From Deltaproteobacteria bacterium (GTDB lineage Bacteria > Desulfobacterota > Desulfobaccia > Desulfobaccales > 0-14-0-80-60-11), in contig JASEFS010000002.1 in assembly GCA_030018495.1 (NCBI GenBank), positions 1 to 64,000 on the forward strand: a stretch of DNA of 64,000 nucleotides, in the 5' to 3' direction. The notes below the pieces were generated by a model. It did not search any database. It had not been told where the DNA came from and saw only the letters and a program-made list of their open reading frames with translations. Positions 55,411 to 64,000 of the stretch are shown here, in pieces; positions within the stretch are counted from its first letter, which is position 1, and each line of letters opens with the position of its first letter. The translations under genes were made by a program, and so were the position numbers.

Positions 55411-55660
55411 GAGGCCGCCCGACGCGAAAATGTTAAACAGCAGATTGTGAAGAATCGTGAGATTGCGCGGCAAGCTTATTAACGCATTACACCGCCTCGC
55501 TCTTGGAACAGCAGCGGCCCGATGTCTTTCAGATGAACGTCGCCAATATCCTGCCGGGAGACGAAATCAAGGTAGAGCTGAAGTAGGTGGAACTCCTGGA
55601 CGCGGAAGACCAAGTCTACGAATTCGCCTTTCCCGCCGTGGTGGGGCCGCGGAAAAGGAT
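55411..55660 (+). pseudogene. Relic of a VIT-domain protein gene
   Basis: Two frames together read like part of a VIT (inter-alpha-trypsin inhibitor heavy chain-like) domain. Frame one (from 55432) gives VKQQIVKNREIARQAY and then a stop; after a shift near 55482-55490 frame two gives TASLLEQQRPDVFQMNVANI, LPGDEIKVELK, an in-frame TAG at 55584-55586, then VELL...VYEFAFPAVVGPR. Upstream and downstream parts of the gene are missing. So this is a truncated, frameshifted remnant. It lies beside the tRNA gene, a common integration point. Confidence 0.68.
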
Positions 55661-55713
55661 GGTCCTGCCGATTGACGGTGGGGGCGAGTTCCCGAACCGC
55701 GCCTGCGGGTTTA

Positions 55714-56367
55714 TTAATTTACCAATAAATATTCGGCAAGCTGCGGGAAGGCATCGATAATTGCCTCAGGCGCCGCGGCTCGCAGGGCCTCAACTTCGCC
55801 ATAGCCGTAAGTCACCGCCAGGGTGTGGGCCCCGACGCCCCGACCGGAGATGATGTCGCCCGGCTTGTCTCCCACCATGAGGGTGCGTTCAGGCCTTTCT
55901 CCCAATTCTTTGATGAGCGCGGCCAAGCCGTCCGGCTCGGGTTTGAGGACGCCGTAACTATCGCCGCCTTTCACTGCCTCGAAAAAGTGGGCGATTCCCA
56001 GCGCCTCCACCACTTTGCGGGTATGCCGCTCCATTTTGTTGGATAGCACCGCCAGTCTTTTAGCCGACAGAACCGCCAGAGTTTCCTTGACTCCCGGATA
56101 CAAACTGGTGTGATCCGCGCAATGCCTGGAGTAGTACTCCAGGTAAAGGCGGAAGGCCTCGTCAAACAACTCCCGGTGTTCCTGGCCGATGAAGCGTCTG
56201 ACAAAAGTCCTTTCTCCCCCGCCGATCATCTGCTTAATGGCATTGGCGGGGTGCTCCGGCAGGCCGAGGGTGCGGCAGACGAAATTGGCCGCGGCGGTCA
56301 GGTCCGGCAGGGAATCGGCCAGCGTGCCGTCTAGGTCAAAGACAATGAGGTCGGCCGTGAATTTCAT
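55714..56367 (-). CDS. gph: HAD-family phosphatase, phosphoglycolate phosphatase-like
   Basis: A 217-aa (from ATG 56367) HAD hydrolase. Motif I is DLDGTLADS, motif II lies in LAVLSNK, the lysine follows in GGDSYGVLKPEP, and motif IV is VGDKPGDIISG. It matches phosphoglycolate phosphatase best, but related phosphatases cannot be excluded. An in-frame start nine codons upstream (56394) lacks support. It has its own upstream region with REP-like palindromes. Confidence 0.85.
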   Translation of the reverse strand: MKFTADLIVFDLDGTLADSLPDLTAAANFVCRTLGLPEHPANAIKQMIGGGERTFVRRFIGQEHRELFDEAFRLYLEYYSRHCADHTSLYPGVKETLAVLSAKRLAVLSNKMERHTRKVVEALGIAHFFEAVKGGDSYGVLKPEPDGLAALIKELGERPERTLMVGDKPGDIISGRGVGAHTLAVTYGYGEVEALRAAAPEAIIDAFPQLAEYLLVN

Positions 56368-56413
56368 AGCAGCCGCTGAGCCTTCGGCTCTCAAAAACCA
56401 TGAAAGGGGGTGG

Positions 56414-56473
56414 TGGCACAGGCTTTCCAGCCTGTGCCATGCTCAAGGCGGGATGCGCTTCGGCTTTCCCGCC
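56414..56473. repeat. Two adjacent REP-like palindromes
   Basis: The first is an 11-bp perfect stem, TGGCACAGGCT-TTCC-AGCCTGTGCCA (56414-56439). The second is GGCGGGA (56447-56453) with TCCCGCC (56467-56473), framed by a GTAGGGCGGGAAAGCCGAAGC-like reading on the minus strand. Both resemble the GC-rich palindromes that recur across Gram-negative genomes and may be moved by a REP-associated transposase. They fill the gap upstream of gph. Confidence 0.65.
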
Positions 56474-56586
56474 CTACGACGTTTAGGGTATAAGGTGACC
56501 CTCAAGGCCCGCCTGAGGAACTTTTAGTAATAATATCGCCAAGCCAGGAGCTTGGGAAACGAGGTTAATGGTGGCCCTATCAGTTT

Positions 56587-56614
56587 CCTGGCCCCTGGCC
56601 CCTGGCCACCAGCC
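56587..56614. repeat. 7-base tandem repeat array, CCTGGCC type
   Basis: Three perfect CCTGGCC units and a variant, ACCAGCC, run towards the 3' end of the P1 peptidase gene. The reverse complement is GGCCAGG, a rotation of the GGGGCCA unit found at 38236-38242. Confidence 0.78.
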
Positions 56615-56622
56615 ACCGCTCC

Positions 56623-57582
56623 TCATTCCCCCCGCAGGTCCTGATAACTGGGCAGGACCCCCAGGCCGTGGGCGTTTTTTACCGCGGAAATTATGGCTTC
56701 CTCCAGGGCCTTTTCCCCCAGCAGCCCTAACAGATGCATGTCCGTCTTGACCTCGGGGCGGGCCAGCACAAAAACTATATCGCCGTCGAACAGCGTATGC
56801 ACCGGGCGGATGGTGCGGGCCAGGGCATTATGGCCGATCTGGGCGATCTTCTGGGCTTCCTCCCGGGTGAGGCGGGCATTGGTGGCAATCACGCCGATGG
56901 TGGTGTTGGGCTCCCCGAACCGCTTGCGCACCACGCCCTGGCGGATGAGCCTCACGGCATCGGCGAACTCTTTGCTGTCCGGGGCGGTGCGGGCGCCGGC
57001 GATGATTTCCCCGGTAGCCGGGTCCACCACGTCGCCGAACGCGTTCACTACGGTCAAGGCTCCTACCTTGAGGCCGTTGGGGCCTGTCTGAAAACTGGTG
57101 CCCAAGCCGCCTTTGGTGGCGTTTTTGATCCCCAGGAGCTTGCCGACGCTGGCCCCGGTGCCGGCGCCGATGCTGCCGTCGCCGTGGGGCTCGGTATGGG
57201 CCGCCTGGCAGGCGGCGTAGCCGCTGGCTTTGTCGGGCCGGGCCCGGCAGTTTCCCACGCTCAGGTCGTAAATCACCGCGGTGGGCACGATGGGCACCCG
57301 GGTGACGGCCACGTCAAAGCCCCGCCCTTGCTCTTCCAGGTATTCCATCACGCCGCCCGAGGCGTCCAGGCCGAAGGCGCTGCCGCCTGAAATGACCACC
57401 GCATGCACTTCGTTGACGATGTGCAACCCCAAGAGGGCATCGATCTGCCTGGTGCCTGCAGCGGAGCCGCGCACGTCGATGCTGCCGATGGTTTCAGGAG
57501 GGCAGAGGATTACCGTGCATCCGGTGACGTTCTTATAATCGCTGGCATGACCTACGGCAAAACCGGGAACCTGGGTGATCAT
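56623..57582 (-). CDS. P1-family (S58) aminopeptidase/amidase, DmpA/NylC-like
   Basis: A 319-aa Ntn-type hydrolase that cleaves itself into two chains. The likely cut is between N226 and T227 (GEPN-TTIGVIATNA), with Thr227 as nucleophile as in NylC. GGSAFGLDASGGV and AGTGASVGK are family motifs. The substrates may be D-amino-acid peptides, beta-peptides or amides. It overlaps the LppC-like gene by four bases. Confidence 0.9.
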   Translation of the reverse strand: MITQVPGFAVGHASDYKNVTGCTVILCPPETIGSIDVRGSAAGTRQIDALLGLHIVNEVHAVVISGGSAFGLDASGGVMEYLEEQGRGFDVAVTRVPIVPTAVIYDLSVGNCRARPDKASGYAACQAAHTEPHGDGSIGAGTGASVGKLLGIKNATKGGLGTSFQTGPNGLKVGALTVVNAFGDVVDPATGEIIAGARTAPDSKEFADAVRLIRQGVVRKRFGEPNTTIGVIATNARLTREEAQKIAQIGHNALARTIRPVHTLFDGDIVFVLARPEVKTDMHLLGLLGEKALEEAIISAVKNAHGLGVLPSYQDLRGE

Positions 57583-59435
57583 CTGGGACTCTGGATTGCC
57601 GGGGCTGCTGCCGCTTGCTGCACCTGGCCATTCTTAATGGTGAGCAGATACAGGGCCAGGTCCGCCTGGCGATCCGGGGAAAAGCCCAGAAACCAGGGGA
57701 GTTCGGGAACGGCAGCCAGGGACTGCAGTTTCCGGGAAAAGTCGGCGCGGCTGAGCGACGGCTCGGATTCCAATACCTTGATGATGAGGCGCACCGCCAC
57801 ATAGCCCTGAGTTGACAGGTAATCCGGCGGGCCGCCGTAGCGCCGCCTGAACGCGGCGACATAGCTCTGCACCGCGGGGTTGGGGTCGTCGGCGAAGAAA
57901 GCATCGGTGAAGATGACGCCCTCCAGGTCTTGAGCCAGTTTTTTCTGATCCACAGTGGGACGCATCAGGTTGGTCCCCAAAACCTTGACCTGGCGCAGGG
58001 GATGGTCCGCCAATTGGCGCAGAATGGCGGCTACGGTAGGGGCATCATCCGGGATAAAGAGGGCCTCGAAACTGGGAGAACCTTCGGTCCCAGGCTGAAA
58101 TTTGGCCAAGAGAGGCGACAGGGCCAGGGTGAAATCCCGAGTCCCCGGGGGGTAAACTTCCTGGGCGGCCAGGATCGCTCCCCTTAAAGAGATTTCCTCC
58201 TGGAAAAGCTTGGAAAAAGTATGGCCGTACCCGGAATTGGGGGCAAAACTGGCATAGCGGTTCACGCCCGAATTCGAGGTATAGCCTACCAGGCGCTGGA
58301 CTTGCGGCTTGGCCATTAGGGAGATTTGGAATATCTTGTCCCCTGCCTGGGTCAGCCCGGGTTTCTGGGACAGGGCGATCAAAGGGATTCCCAGGTTTTG
58401 GGCAGACTGGGCGGCGCTCTCGGCTTCCGCAGAGGACAACGGCCCCACAAAGGTCAGGAGGTTGGGATTATCGGCCAGTCCCCGCAGACCCTGGACACAA
58501 ATATCGCGGTCACCCGGGCAGTCTTTAAAAACCAGTTCCACCGGCGCCCCCTGGGCCGCCAGTTCCATGCCCTGGCGGATCCGGAGGCCGATTACCGAAA
58601 CATCCCCCGACAAAGGCAGGAGACAGCCGATAGCCGCCCGGCGCGGGGCCAGGTGCTTCTCGGCGTAGCGCGCCTCCTGGCTTTGAGGGAAGCGCTCCTT
58701 TAAAAGTTGCAGCCATTTTCGGGATTCTTTATTCCGGCCTTGCTCTTGGGCCAGTTGCGCCAGCCGCAGGAGCAGGGGCGCGGTTAAAGGGGAATCCCGG
58801 TAGAGGCTGACCAGTTGTTCCAATTCTTCAGCAGTGGCCTGTTCCACCAGCCTGGTTTTCAGATAATTGAACCATTCCTGATCCCCGGCAGAGAGGTCCG
58901 GGTCTGCCAGGCGCAAGTGCGCAAAAGCCTGCTGCACCCGCCCCTGTTTCAAATAGATTTCCGTAAGCAGGGCATTGCCTGAAAACCGCAGACTGGCCGG
59001 CGGGTTGGCAGCCAGGAGGCCCTCCAAAACTCGGGAGGCCTGCTGATGCTGGTCCAGCTTGAAGTAGGCCCTGCCGATGCCGTAACGCGCCTGGAGGGCG
59101 GCATCGCGGTCCAAATCCTCGGACAGGAGAGCTTCATATTGGGCCAGGGAGCCGCTCCAGTCGCCCATAAGGCCCAGAATCTCGGCTTTCCGCAGTCGGG
59201 CCCGCTGGGCATACCTGCCCTTGGGGTCGCTTTGCAGATACGCCTCATAGCGCTGCCAGGCCTGCTGGTAGTCCTGACGGCGATAAAGCGCTTCCGCCTC
59301 CATAAACAAGGCATCGCCGCGCTGAACCGCAGCCCCCCTTGGCGCTGCTGACGGGGCCAGAGTGCAGGAGGGAATGACAGCAAGGGCGAGTAAAATTAAC
59401 CAAAACCAGCGGAGCACAGTCCGTTTGCCATCCAT
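57579..59435 (-). CDS. LppC/LpoA-like lipoprotein with TPR and periplasmic-binding fold
   Basis: A 618-aa outer-membrane lipoprotein: signal peptide with lipobox IPSC (Cys24), a TPR solenoid (about residues 40-265) and a type 1 periplasmic-binding fold (about residues 270-600). This is the plan of LpoA, which activates class A penicillin-binding proteins, but the same fold occurs in branched-chain amino acid binding proteins. Its stop overlaps the P1 peptidase start by four bases. Confidence 0.85.
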   Translation of the reverse strand: MDGKRTVLRWFWLILLALAVIPSCTLAPSAAPRGAAVQRGDALFMEAEALYRRQDYQQAWQRYEAYLQSDPKGRYAQRARLRKAEILGLMGDWSGSLAQYEALLSEDLDRDAALQARYGIGRAYFKLDQHQQASRVLEGLLAANPPASLRFSGNALLTEIYLKQGRVQQAFAHLRLADPDLSAGDQEWFNYLKTRLVEQATAEELEQLVSLYRDSPLTAPLLLRLAQLAQEQGRNKESRKWLQLLKERFPQSQEARYAEKHLAPRRAAIGCLLPLSGDVSVIGLRIRQGMELAAQGAPVELVFKDCPGDRDICVQGLRGLADNPNLLTFVGPLSSAEAESAAQSAQNLGIPLIALSQKPGLTQAGDKIFQISLMAKPQVQRLVGYTSNSGVNRYASFAPNSGYGHTFSKLFQEEISLRGAILAAQEVYPPGTRDFTLALSPLLAKFQPGTEGSPSFEALFIPDDAPTVAAILRQLADHPLRQVKVLGTNLMRPTVDQKKLAQDLEGVIFTDAFFADDPNPAVQSYVAAFRRRYGGPPDYLSTQGYVAVRLIIKVLESEPSLSRADFSRKLQSLAAVPELPWFLGFSPDRQADLALYLLTIKNGQVQQAAAAPAIQSPR

Positions 59436-59560
59436 AGTCTCTTCAGTCCAGGCTCTGGAACTTGCCTAAGAATTAGCAGATTATCGGTCCGAAGACCAGA
59501 AAGAATGTGACCGCCCAATTATGAAAGGCGCTCATTTCCTGGGTTTTAAGCTTCCCTGAG

Positions 59561-59598
59561 AAAAAAGAGGTGAGAAAGACGAAGCTCCTCACCTCTTT
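59561..59598 (-). terminator. Rho-independent terminator of the hrcA-grpE-dnaK operon
   Basis: On the minus strand AAAGAGGTGAG pairs with CTCACCTCTTT around a 13-base loop, and a T-run (six A on the plus strand, 59561-59566) follows. It lies 23 bases after the dnaK stop. Confidence 0.88.
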
Positions 59599-59620
59599 CG
59601 GGTCAATGATGTGAAAGGAA

Positions 59621-61540
59621 TTATTGTTCCTTCACTTCCTCAAACTCGGCCTCCACCACGTCTTCCTCGGGCTTCTTTGCTTCGGCCCCGGGTCCCGGGC
59701 CGGCGCCTGCGGCGCCCGCTCCGGCCCCGGCGGTGCCGGCCTGAGCATACATAGTCTCGGCCAATTTATGGGAGGCCCGCATCAATTCCTCGCTGGCCGT
59801 TTTGATGGCCTGAGTGTCGGAGCCCTCCATGGCCTGCCTCAGCTTGGCAATACGGGACTCGATATCGCTGCGGGTGGTGGCGTCCACCTTGTCGCCCAAG
59901 TCCTTCAGGCTCTTTTCCGTGGTGTAGATCAAGGTGTCGGCCTGGTTCCTGGCTTCGGCCAGCTCTTTCTTGCGCTTGTCTTCCTCCGCGTGCAGCTCAG
60001 CCTCTTTGACCAGTTTCTTGATCTCCTCCTCGGAAAGGCCGCTGGATGCCGTTATGCGAATGGATTGTTCCCGGCCGGTGCCCAGGTCTTTGGCGGACAC
60101 ATGCACGATGCCGTTGGCATCGATATCGAAGGTAACCTCAATCTGGGGCACGCCCCTGGGGGCCGGGGGGATGCCGAAAAGTTCAAATCGCCCCAGTGTC
60201 TTGTTGTCAGAGGCCATCTCCCGCTCACCCTGGAGCACGTGAATGGTCACCGCGGTCTGGTTGTCCGCCGCGGTCGAAAAGATCTGGCTCTTCCGGGTGG
60301 GGATGGTGGTGTTCCTGTCAATGATGCGGGTGAACACCCCTCCCAGGGTCTCGATGCCCAGGGAAAGCGGCGTGACGTCCAGAAGCAGGATATCCTTGAC
60401 TTCGCCCTTGAGAACGCCGGCCTGGATGGCCGCGCCGATGGCCACTACCTCGTCCGGGTTGACACCCTTGTGGGGTTCTTTGCCGAAAATTTCCTTCACC
60501 TTTTCCTGCACCTTGGGCATACGGGTCATGCCGCCCACCAGGATCACTTCGTCGATGTCCTGGGGTGACAGGTTGGCATCTTTCAGAGCCTGCCGCACCG
60601 GTCCTTCCACTTTGTCGATGAGGTCGGCCACCAGGGACTCCAGCTTGGCCCGGGTAAGTTTGATCAGCAGATGTTTGGGGCCGGAGGCGTCCGCGGTGAT
60701 AAAGGGCAGATTGACTTCCGTCTCCAGCGACGTGGACAGCTCCATCTTGGCCTTCTCCGCAGCCTCTTTGAGGCGTTGGAGGGCCATCTTGTCCTTCCTC
60801 AAATCAATGCCCTGGTCCTTCATGAATTCGTCGGCCAGGTAGTCCATGACCCGCAGGTCGAAATCCTCGCCGCCCAAGTGGGTGTCGCCGTTGGTGGATT
60901 TTACTTCGAAAACGCCTTCGCCGATTTCTAAAATGGAGATATCGTAGGTGCCGCCCCCCAAGTCAAAGACCGCGATGCGCTCATCCTTTTTCTTGTCAAG
61001 GCCGTAGGCCAGAGACGCGGCCGTGGGCTCGTTGATGATCCGCAGCACGTTCAGACCGGCAATGCGGCCCGCATCTTTGGTGGCTTGGCGCTGGGCGTCG
61101 TTGAAATAAGCCGGAACCGTAACCACGGCGTCGTTCACCTTTTCCCCTAAATATTCCTCCGCGGTCTGCCGCATTTTGGTAAGAATCATAGAGGAGATTT
61201 CCGCGGGGCTGTACACCCGGCCTCTGATTTCGATATGAGCGTCGCCGTTTTCAGCGCGCACGATTTTATACGGCAGGATTTTGATGTCCTTCTGCACCTC
61301 GGGGTCTTCAAACTTGCGCCCGATGAGGCGTTTGACCGCGAACACCGTATTCAAGGGATTGGTGATGGCCTGGCGTTTGGCGATCTGCCCCACCAGGCGC
61401 TCCCCGCTTTCGGTGAAGGCCACTACTGAGGGGGTGGTACGGCCCCCTTCCACGTTGGGTATAACCTTGGGCTCACCGCCTTCCATGATGGCCACGCAGG
61501 AATTGGTGGTTCCCAAGTCAATGCCGATGACTTTAGACAT
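59621..61540 (-). CDS. dnaK: Molecular chaperone DnaK (Hsp70)
   Basis: An Hsp70 of 639 aa. The N-terminal ATPase domain has [13 protein letters not shown], the phosphate loops and GGGTYDISI; the linker [11 protein letters not shown] and the substrate-binding domain follow; the tail is Gly/Ala-rich and acidic ([14 protein letters not shown]). AGGAGG precedes the ATG at 61540 by nine bases. It is the last gene of hrcA-grpE-dnaK; dnaJ is not next to it. Confidence 0.98.
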   Translation of the reverse strand: MSKVIGIDLGTTNSCVAIMEGGEPKVIPNVEGGRTTPSVVAFTESGERLVGQIAKRQAITNPLNTVFAVKRLIGRKFEDPEVQKDIKILPYKIVRAENGDAHIEIRGRVYSPAEISSMILTKMRQTAEEYLGEKVNDAVVTVPAYFNDAQRQATKDAGRIAGLNVLRIINEPTAASLAYGLDKKKDERIAVFDLGGGTYDISILEIGEGVFEVKSTNGDTHLGGEDFDLRVMDYLADEFMKDQGIDLRKDKMALQRLKEAAEKAKMELSTSLETEVNLPFITADASGPKHLLIKLTRAKLESLVADLIDKVEGPVRQALKDANLSPQDIDEVILVGGMTRMPKVQEKVKEIFGKEPHKGVNPDEVVAIGAAIQAGVLKGEVKDILLLDVTPLSLGIETLGGVFTRIIDRNTTIPTRKSQIFSTAADNQTAVTIHVLQGEREMASDNKTLGRFELFGIPPAPRGVPQIEVTFDIDANGIVHVSAKDLGTGREQSIRITASSGLSEEEIKKLVKEAELHAEEDKRKKELAEARNQADTLIYTTEKSLKDLGDKVDATTRSDIESRIAKLRQAMEGSDTQAIKTASEELMRASHKLAETMYAQAGTAGAGAGAAGAGPGPGAEAKKPEEDVVEAEFEEVKEQ

Positions 61541-61553
61541 CGAGTATTTCCTC

Positions 61554-62165
61554 CTAAACTTTCAAGTCTACTTTTTCTTGAGACGATTGCGTCTCTTTAT
61601 TGCGGGATACCACCACCATGGCGGGCCTCAGCAAACGGGTGTGCATGAGATAGCCTTTCTGCAGTTCTTTGGCGACGGTTTGGTCCGCCAACTCCGGCGC
61701 TTCCTCCTCCATGACGGCGTGATGGAAGGCCGGGTCGAATTGCTGGCCCACACTTTCCAGGGGGGTGACCCCGTATTTTTCCAAAGTTTTTAAAAAATTC
61801 TGGTGCACCAGTTCCAGGCCCTCGATCATGGCCGCCGGGGCCTCAAACTGGCGGCCGTGTTCCAGGGCCCGCTCTAAATTATCCAGGACCGGCAGGAGAT
61901 CCTTGCACAGGTTCTCATTGGCGAACTGCACCAATTCGGCCCGCTCCTTTTCCTGGCGCTTTTTAAGATTCTCCATCTCCGCGGCGCAGCGCAGCAGGCG
62001 GTCATAATATTCCTGAGCCTCTTTGGTTTTTTCGGCTAGTTTATTTTGCAGAGCCGCCAAATCGGTTACTTCGCCGGGCCCTATTTCCGGTGCGGCTTCC
62101 TCGGTGCTTGCCAAATCTTCGTCTGTCTGGTTGGGCGGCCCTCCCGGATTATCGGTTAAAGCCAT
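61554..62165 (-). CDS. grpE: Nucleotide exchange factor GrpE
   Basis: GrpE releases ADP from DnaK. The 203-aa protein has an acidic N-terminus, a long coiled coil (about residues 35-95) and the C-terminal beta-domain ([38 protein letters not shown]). It starts at ATG 62165 with AGGAGG upstream and ends 14 bases before dnaK. Confidence 0.96.
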   Translation of the reverse strand: MALTDNPGGPPNQTDEDLASTEEAAPEIGPGEVTDLAALQNKLAEKTKEAQEYYDRLLRCAAEMENLKKRQEKERAELVQFANENLCKDLLPVLDNLERALEHGRQFEAPAAMIEGLELVHQNFLKTLEKYGVTPLESVGQQFDPAFHHAVMEEEAPELADQTVAKELQKGYLMHTRLLRPAMVVVSRNKETQSSQEKVDLKV

Positions 62166-62238
62166 GAAAACTAAAGCCTCCTGTCTCCAAATAATTCCTA
62201 TTAATCAAAGTAATCCCCAAATAGTAAACGTCCAGTAT

Positions 62239-63291
62239 TCAATTGGGCTTTTTTTTGAGCCAGTTGCTGACCGCTGAGGCGGTGTAGCGCACGATGGGGA
62301 CCACTTTGGCATAATCCATGCGCATGGGGCCGATGACGCCCAGGCTGCCCAGAGGCGCCTGGTCGGAGCTGTAGGCCGAGGCCACCAGACTCAGTTGCAT
62401 CTCCGGAAAGTGCTCTTCAGGGCTGATAATGATCTGGACGCCTTCGGAGACCATGGTCTGGTCGAGCAAGGTGATCAAATGATGCTTTTCTTCAAAGGCC
62501 TTGACCAAAGTCCGGATTTTTTCCACATCTTCCCGGAATTCCGGGTAATCAAGGATATGGCTGGTGCCCTCGATATAGAGCTCCTCTTCATCGGCCTCGC
62601 TTTGCAAAGCCTCGCGGCTCAGGCTCAAAGCCTGGGACACCATCCGGTCAAACAGGTTTTTTTCCTCTTGCATCTGAGACAATATGCGCAGCCGAGCTTC
62701 CCTGAGCGTCAGGTTCTGGCAGATGTCATTCAGGAAGCGGCTGAAGCGGTCCAACTGCTCCTGGCTGTAATTGACGCCGCTCCGCACAAATCGGGTCTGC
62801 ACCTGCTGGTCCTGAACGACCAGGAGGGTCAGCACCATGTCCCCTCCCACGCTGATGAACTGGATGTGCTTCAGGCACAAGGCCTCAGGGCGAGGGGTTA
62901 GCACCAAGGCCGGATGCCCTGTCATGGTGGACAGGGCTCGGGAAGCCTGGCGGAATAATTCCTGGGGTTCCTTGGCCGCAGGGTGAAACGCCTGCTGCAG
63001 CCGCCGCTTGGCTCCGGAGGCCAGCTCCACGTCCGGGAGAATGTGGTCCACATAGAACCTGAATCCCAAGGCGGTGGGCATCCGGCCGGCTGAGGTGTGG
63101 GGTTGTCTTAGATAACCCGCCTCCTCCAGATCCAGCATGATGTTCCTGATGCTTGCCGAACTGAGATTAAGGCCTGAGAACTTGGCCACGGTGCGGGAGC
63201 CCACCGGCTCTCCCGTCGCAATGTAGCGGTCCAGAACCGTTTTGAGTACCAGGATCTCCCGTTCTTTAAAGAGTTCCTTAGACTTAGCCAT
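62239..63291 (-). CDS. hrcA: Heat-inducible transcription repressor HrcA
   Basis: HrcA binds CIRCE and represses chaperone genes when GroEL is available. The 350-aa protein has a winged helix (ATGEPVGSRTVAKFSGLNLS, SSASIRNIMLDLEEAGYL), a GAF-like domain, and the conserved end GSLGVIGPMRMDYAKVVPIV. It starts at ATG 63291. It leads the operon with grpE and dnaK. No CIRCE (TTAGCACTC-N9-GAGTGCTAA) is visible upstream. Confidence 0.95.
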   Translation of the reverse strand: MAKSKELFKEREILVLKTVLDRYIATGEPVGSRTVAKFSGLNLSSASIRNIMLDLEEAGYLRQPHTSAGRMPTALGFRFYVDHILPDVELASGAKRRLQQAFHPAAKEPQELFRQASRALSTMTGHPALVLTPRPEALCLKHIQFISVGGDMVLTLLVVQDQQVQTRFVRSGVNYSQEQLDRFSRFLNDICQNLTLREARLRILSQMQEEKNLFDRMVSQALSLSREALQSEADEEELYIEGTSHILDYPEFREDVEKIRTLVKAFEEKHHLITLLDQTMVSEGVQIIISPEEHFPEMQLSLVASAYSSDQAPLGSLGVIGPMRMDYAKVVPIVRYTASAVSNWLKKKPN

Positions 63292-63314
63292 AGCCGATCA
63301 GTCAACCGTCCCTT

Positions 63315-63349
63315 AAATTAATTATCCCTGTCTAATTTGTCAAGGGATA
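63315..63349 (-). promoter_or_regulatory. hrcA promoter with overlapping inverted repeat
   Basis: A consensus -35 (TTGACA, 63338-63343 on the minus strand) is followed at 17 bases by a weak -10 (TAATTT). A perfect inverted repeat TATCCCT-N13-AGGGATA (63323-63329 and 63343-63349) covers the -35 and spacer, an operator-like position. It is not a CIRCE sequence. Confidence 0.6.
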
Positions 63350-63361
63350 TTAGGAGTTTTT

Positions 63362-63382
63362 GGAGTCAGGGGTTAGGTGGCC
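63362..63382. repeat. Short 7-base tandem repeat, GGAGTCA type
   Basis: Three 7-base units, GGAGTCA, GGGGTTA and GGTGGCC, fit the GGRKYCA family loosely. It lies upstream of the hrcA promoter, between hrcA and phoU. Confidence 0.45.
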
Positions 63383-63453
63383 GGGCAAAGCAAATCGTTT
63401 CGGAATAATTGCCAGGCTGCTGAATTGCCCTGGTCACAACCCTTAATTCTTCA

Positions 63454-64000
63454 CTACCCCTGGCAGCGGTGGCGCACGCTTTCGCCCTCCATCATGTAAA
63501 CCACCTGCTCGGCGATATTGGTGGCGTGATCGCCGGCCCGCTCCAGATTCCGCACCACCATGATCTGGCTGAAGCCGAAGGGGATGATTTCATCAGTGAC
63601 CATGATGCTTGCTAAATCCTGAATGATGCTGCGGTCCAGGGCGTCTACCTCGTCATCCGACCGGCAGACCTCCCGGGCCAATTTGACATCCTGATTGATA
63701 AAGGCCGTGAGGCTGCGCCGCAGCATATCGAGCACCATGCCGGCCATGCGGGGCAGATCCGGATGGAAATCATGGGGAGGCATATGACTGACGGTTAAAG
63801 CCTCTTCCGCGATATTCACGGCCAGATCGCCGATGCGCTCCAACTCGGCGATGAGGTGGTCCACCGCCATTATCCGGCGCAGGTCCACGGCCACCGGCTG
63901 GTAGAGGGCGATGATCCGGACGCAGTCGATGTCAATCTCTTCTTCCAAATCATTGATGGCCTTGTCTCCGGCAATGATCTCCCGGGCCTTTACGGCGTCG
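63454..64000 (-). CDS. phoU: Phosphate transport system regulatory protein PhoU (partial)
   Basis: PhoU links the Pst transporter to the PhoR kinase in phosphate control. About 182 codons are visible and the reading frame runs off the right edge without a start; the upstream part reads DAVKAREIIAGDKAINDLEEEI. The two three-helix PhoU motifs are seen, ELERIGDLAVNIAEEA and NLERAGDHATNIAEQVVYM, which bind metal clusters. The tail ends RHRCQG. pst genes are presumably to the right. Confidence 0.94.
   Translation of the reverse strand, partial: DAVKAREIIAGDKAINDLEEEIDIDCVRIIALYQPVAVDLRRIMAVDHLIAELERIGDLAVNIAEEALTVSHMPPHDFHPDLPRMAGMVLDMLRRSLTAFINQDVKLAREVCRSDDEVDALDRSIIQDLASIMVTDEIIPFGFSQIMVVRNLERAGDHATNIAEQVVYMMEGESVRHRCQG

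Overview
The window reads as a contiguous, GC-rich, gene-dense stretch of a strictly anaerobic Gram-negative bacterium. The best fit is a member of the Desulfobacterota (former Deltaproteobacteria), perhaps a Desulfobacca/Syntrophobacterales-like lineage. The pointers are a carbonyl branch of the Wood-Ljungdahl pathway (acsB, acsC, acsE), SelB, both TrmFO and MnmG, outer-membrane biogenesis genes (LolA, LppC-like, M48 lipoprotein), a -24/-12 type promoter, and typical gene pairs such as rng with a radical SAM/DUF2344 fusion. The taxonomic call is inference; no rRNA is present.

Layout. 1-4.9 kb (+): acetyl-CoA synthase/CFeSP/methyltransferase genes with a hairpin before or between each, closed by a strong terminator. 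4.9-13.5 kb: a LOG-like protein, an M48 lipoprotein, then a minus-strand series hisA, radical SAM fusion, rng, selB. 13.6-19.5 kb (+): DUF2905, then galT-glgA-histidine kinase-response regulator-LapA-like behind a candidate sigma-54 promoter. 19.7-25.1 kb (-): PH-domain protein, acyP, ligA, a two-gene mini-operon (42-aa membrane peptide and a lone DHp domain), nadA, lolA. 25.3-30.5 kb (+): queA-tgt-yajC, a dynamin-like GTPase where secDF is often found, and an NTF2-fold protein. 30.6-38.2 kb (+): dprA...topA-trmFO, split by an AT-richer Fic gene with a dense array of TATTATCG half-sites, a proteasome/HslV-like Ntn hydrolase and an SDR. 38.2-47.5 kb: deaminase and L,D-transpeptidase (-), amidohydrolase, nadB and a c-di-GMP cyclase response regulator (+), CBS-ACT protein, DUF2333 and an AMMECR1 protein (-). 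47.7-53.4 kb (+): sirC-ccsA-hemA, a zinc-ribbon protein, mnmG. 53.4-55.3 kb (-): five small envelope genes (one broken) and tRNA-Met. 55.4-64 kb: a VIT-domain relic, gph, a P1 peptidase, LppC-like lipoprotein, dnaK-grpE-hrcA and phoU at the edge.

Most genes are housekeeping: carbon fixation or acetyl-CoA cleavage, NAD and tetrapyrrole synthesis, tRNA modification, DNA topology and repair, protein folding and envelope upkeep. The accessory signals are the Fic gene with its operator-like array, the orphan Ntn hydrolase, the DHp/mini-membrane-protein pair, lysine-rich exported proteins that may be read through from the tRNA gene, two pseudogenes, and several intergenic arrays of 7-base tandem repeats that recur at gene ends.
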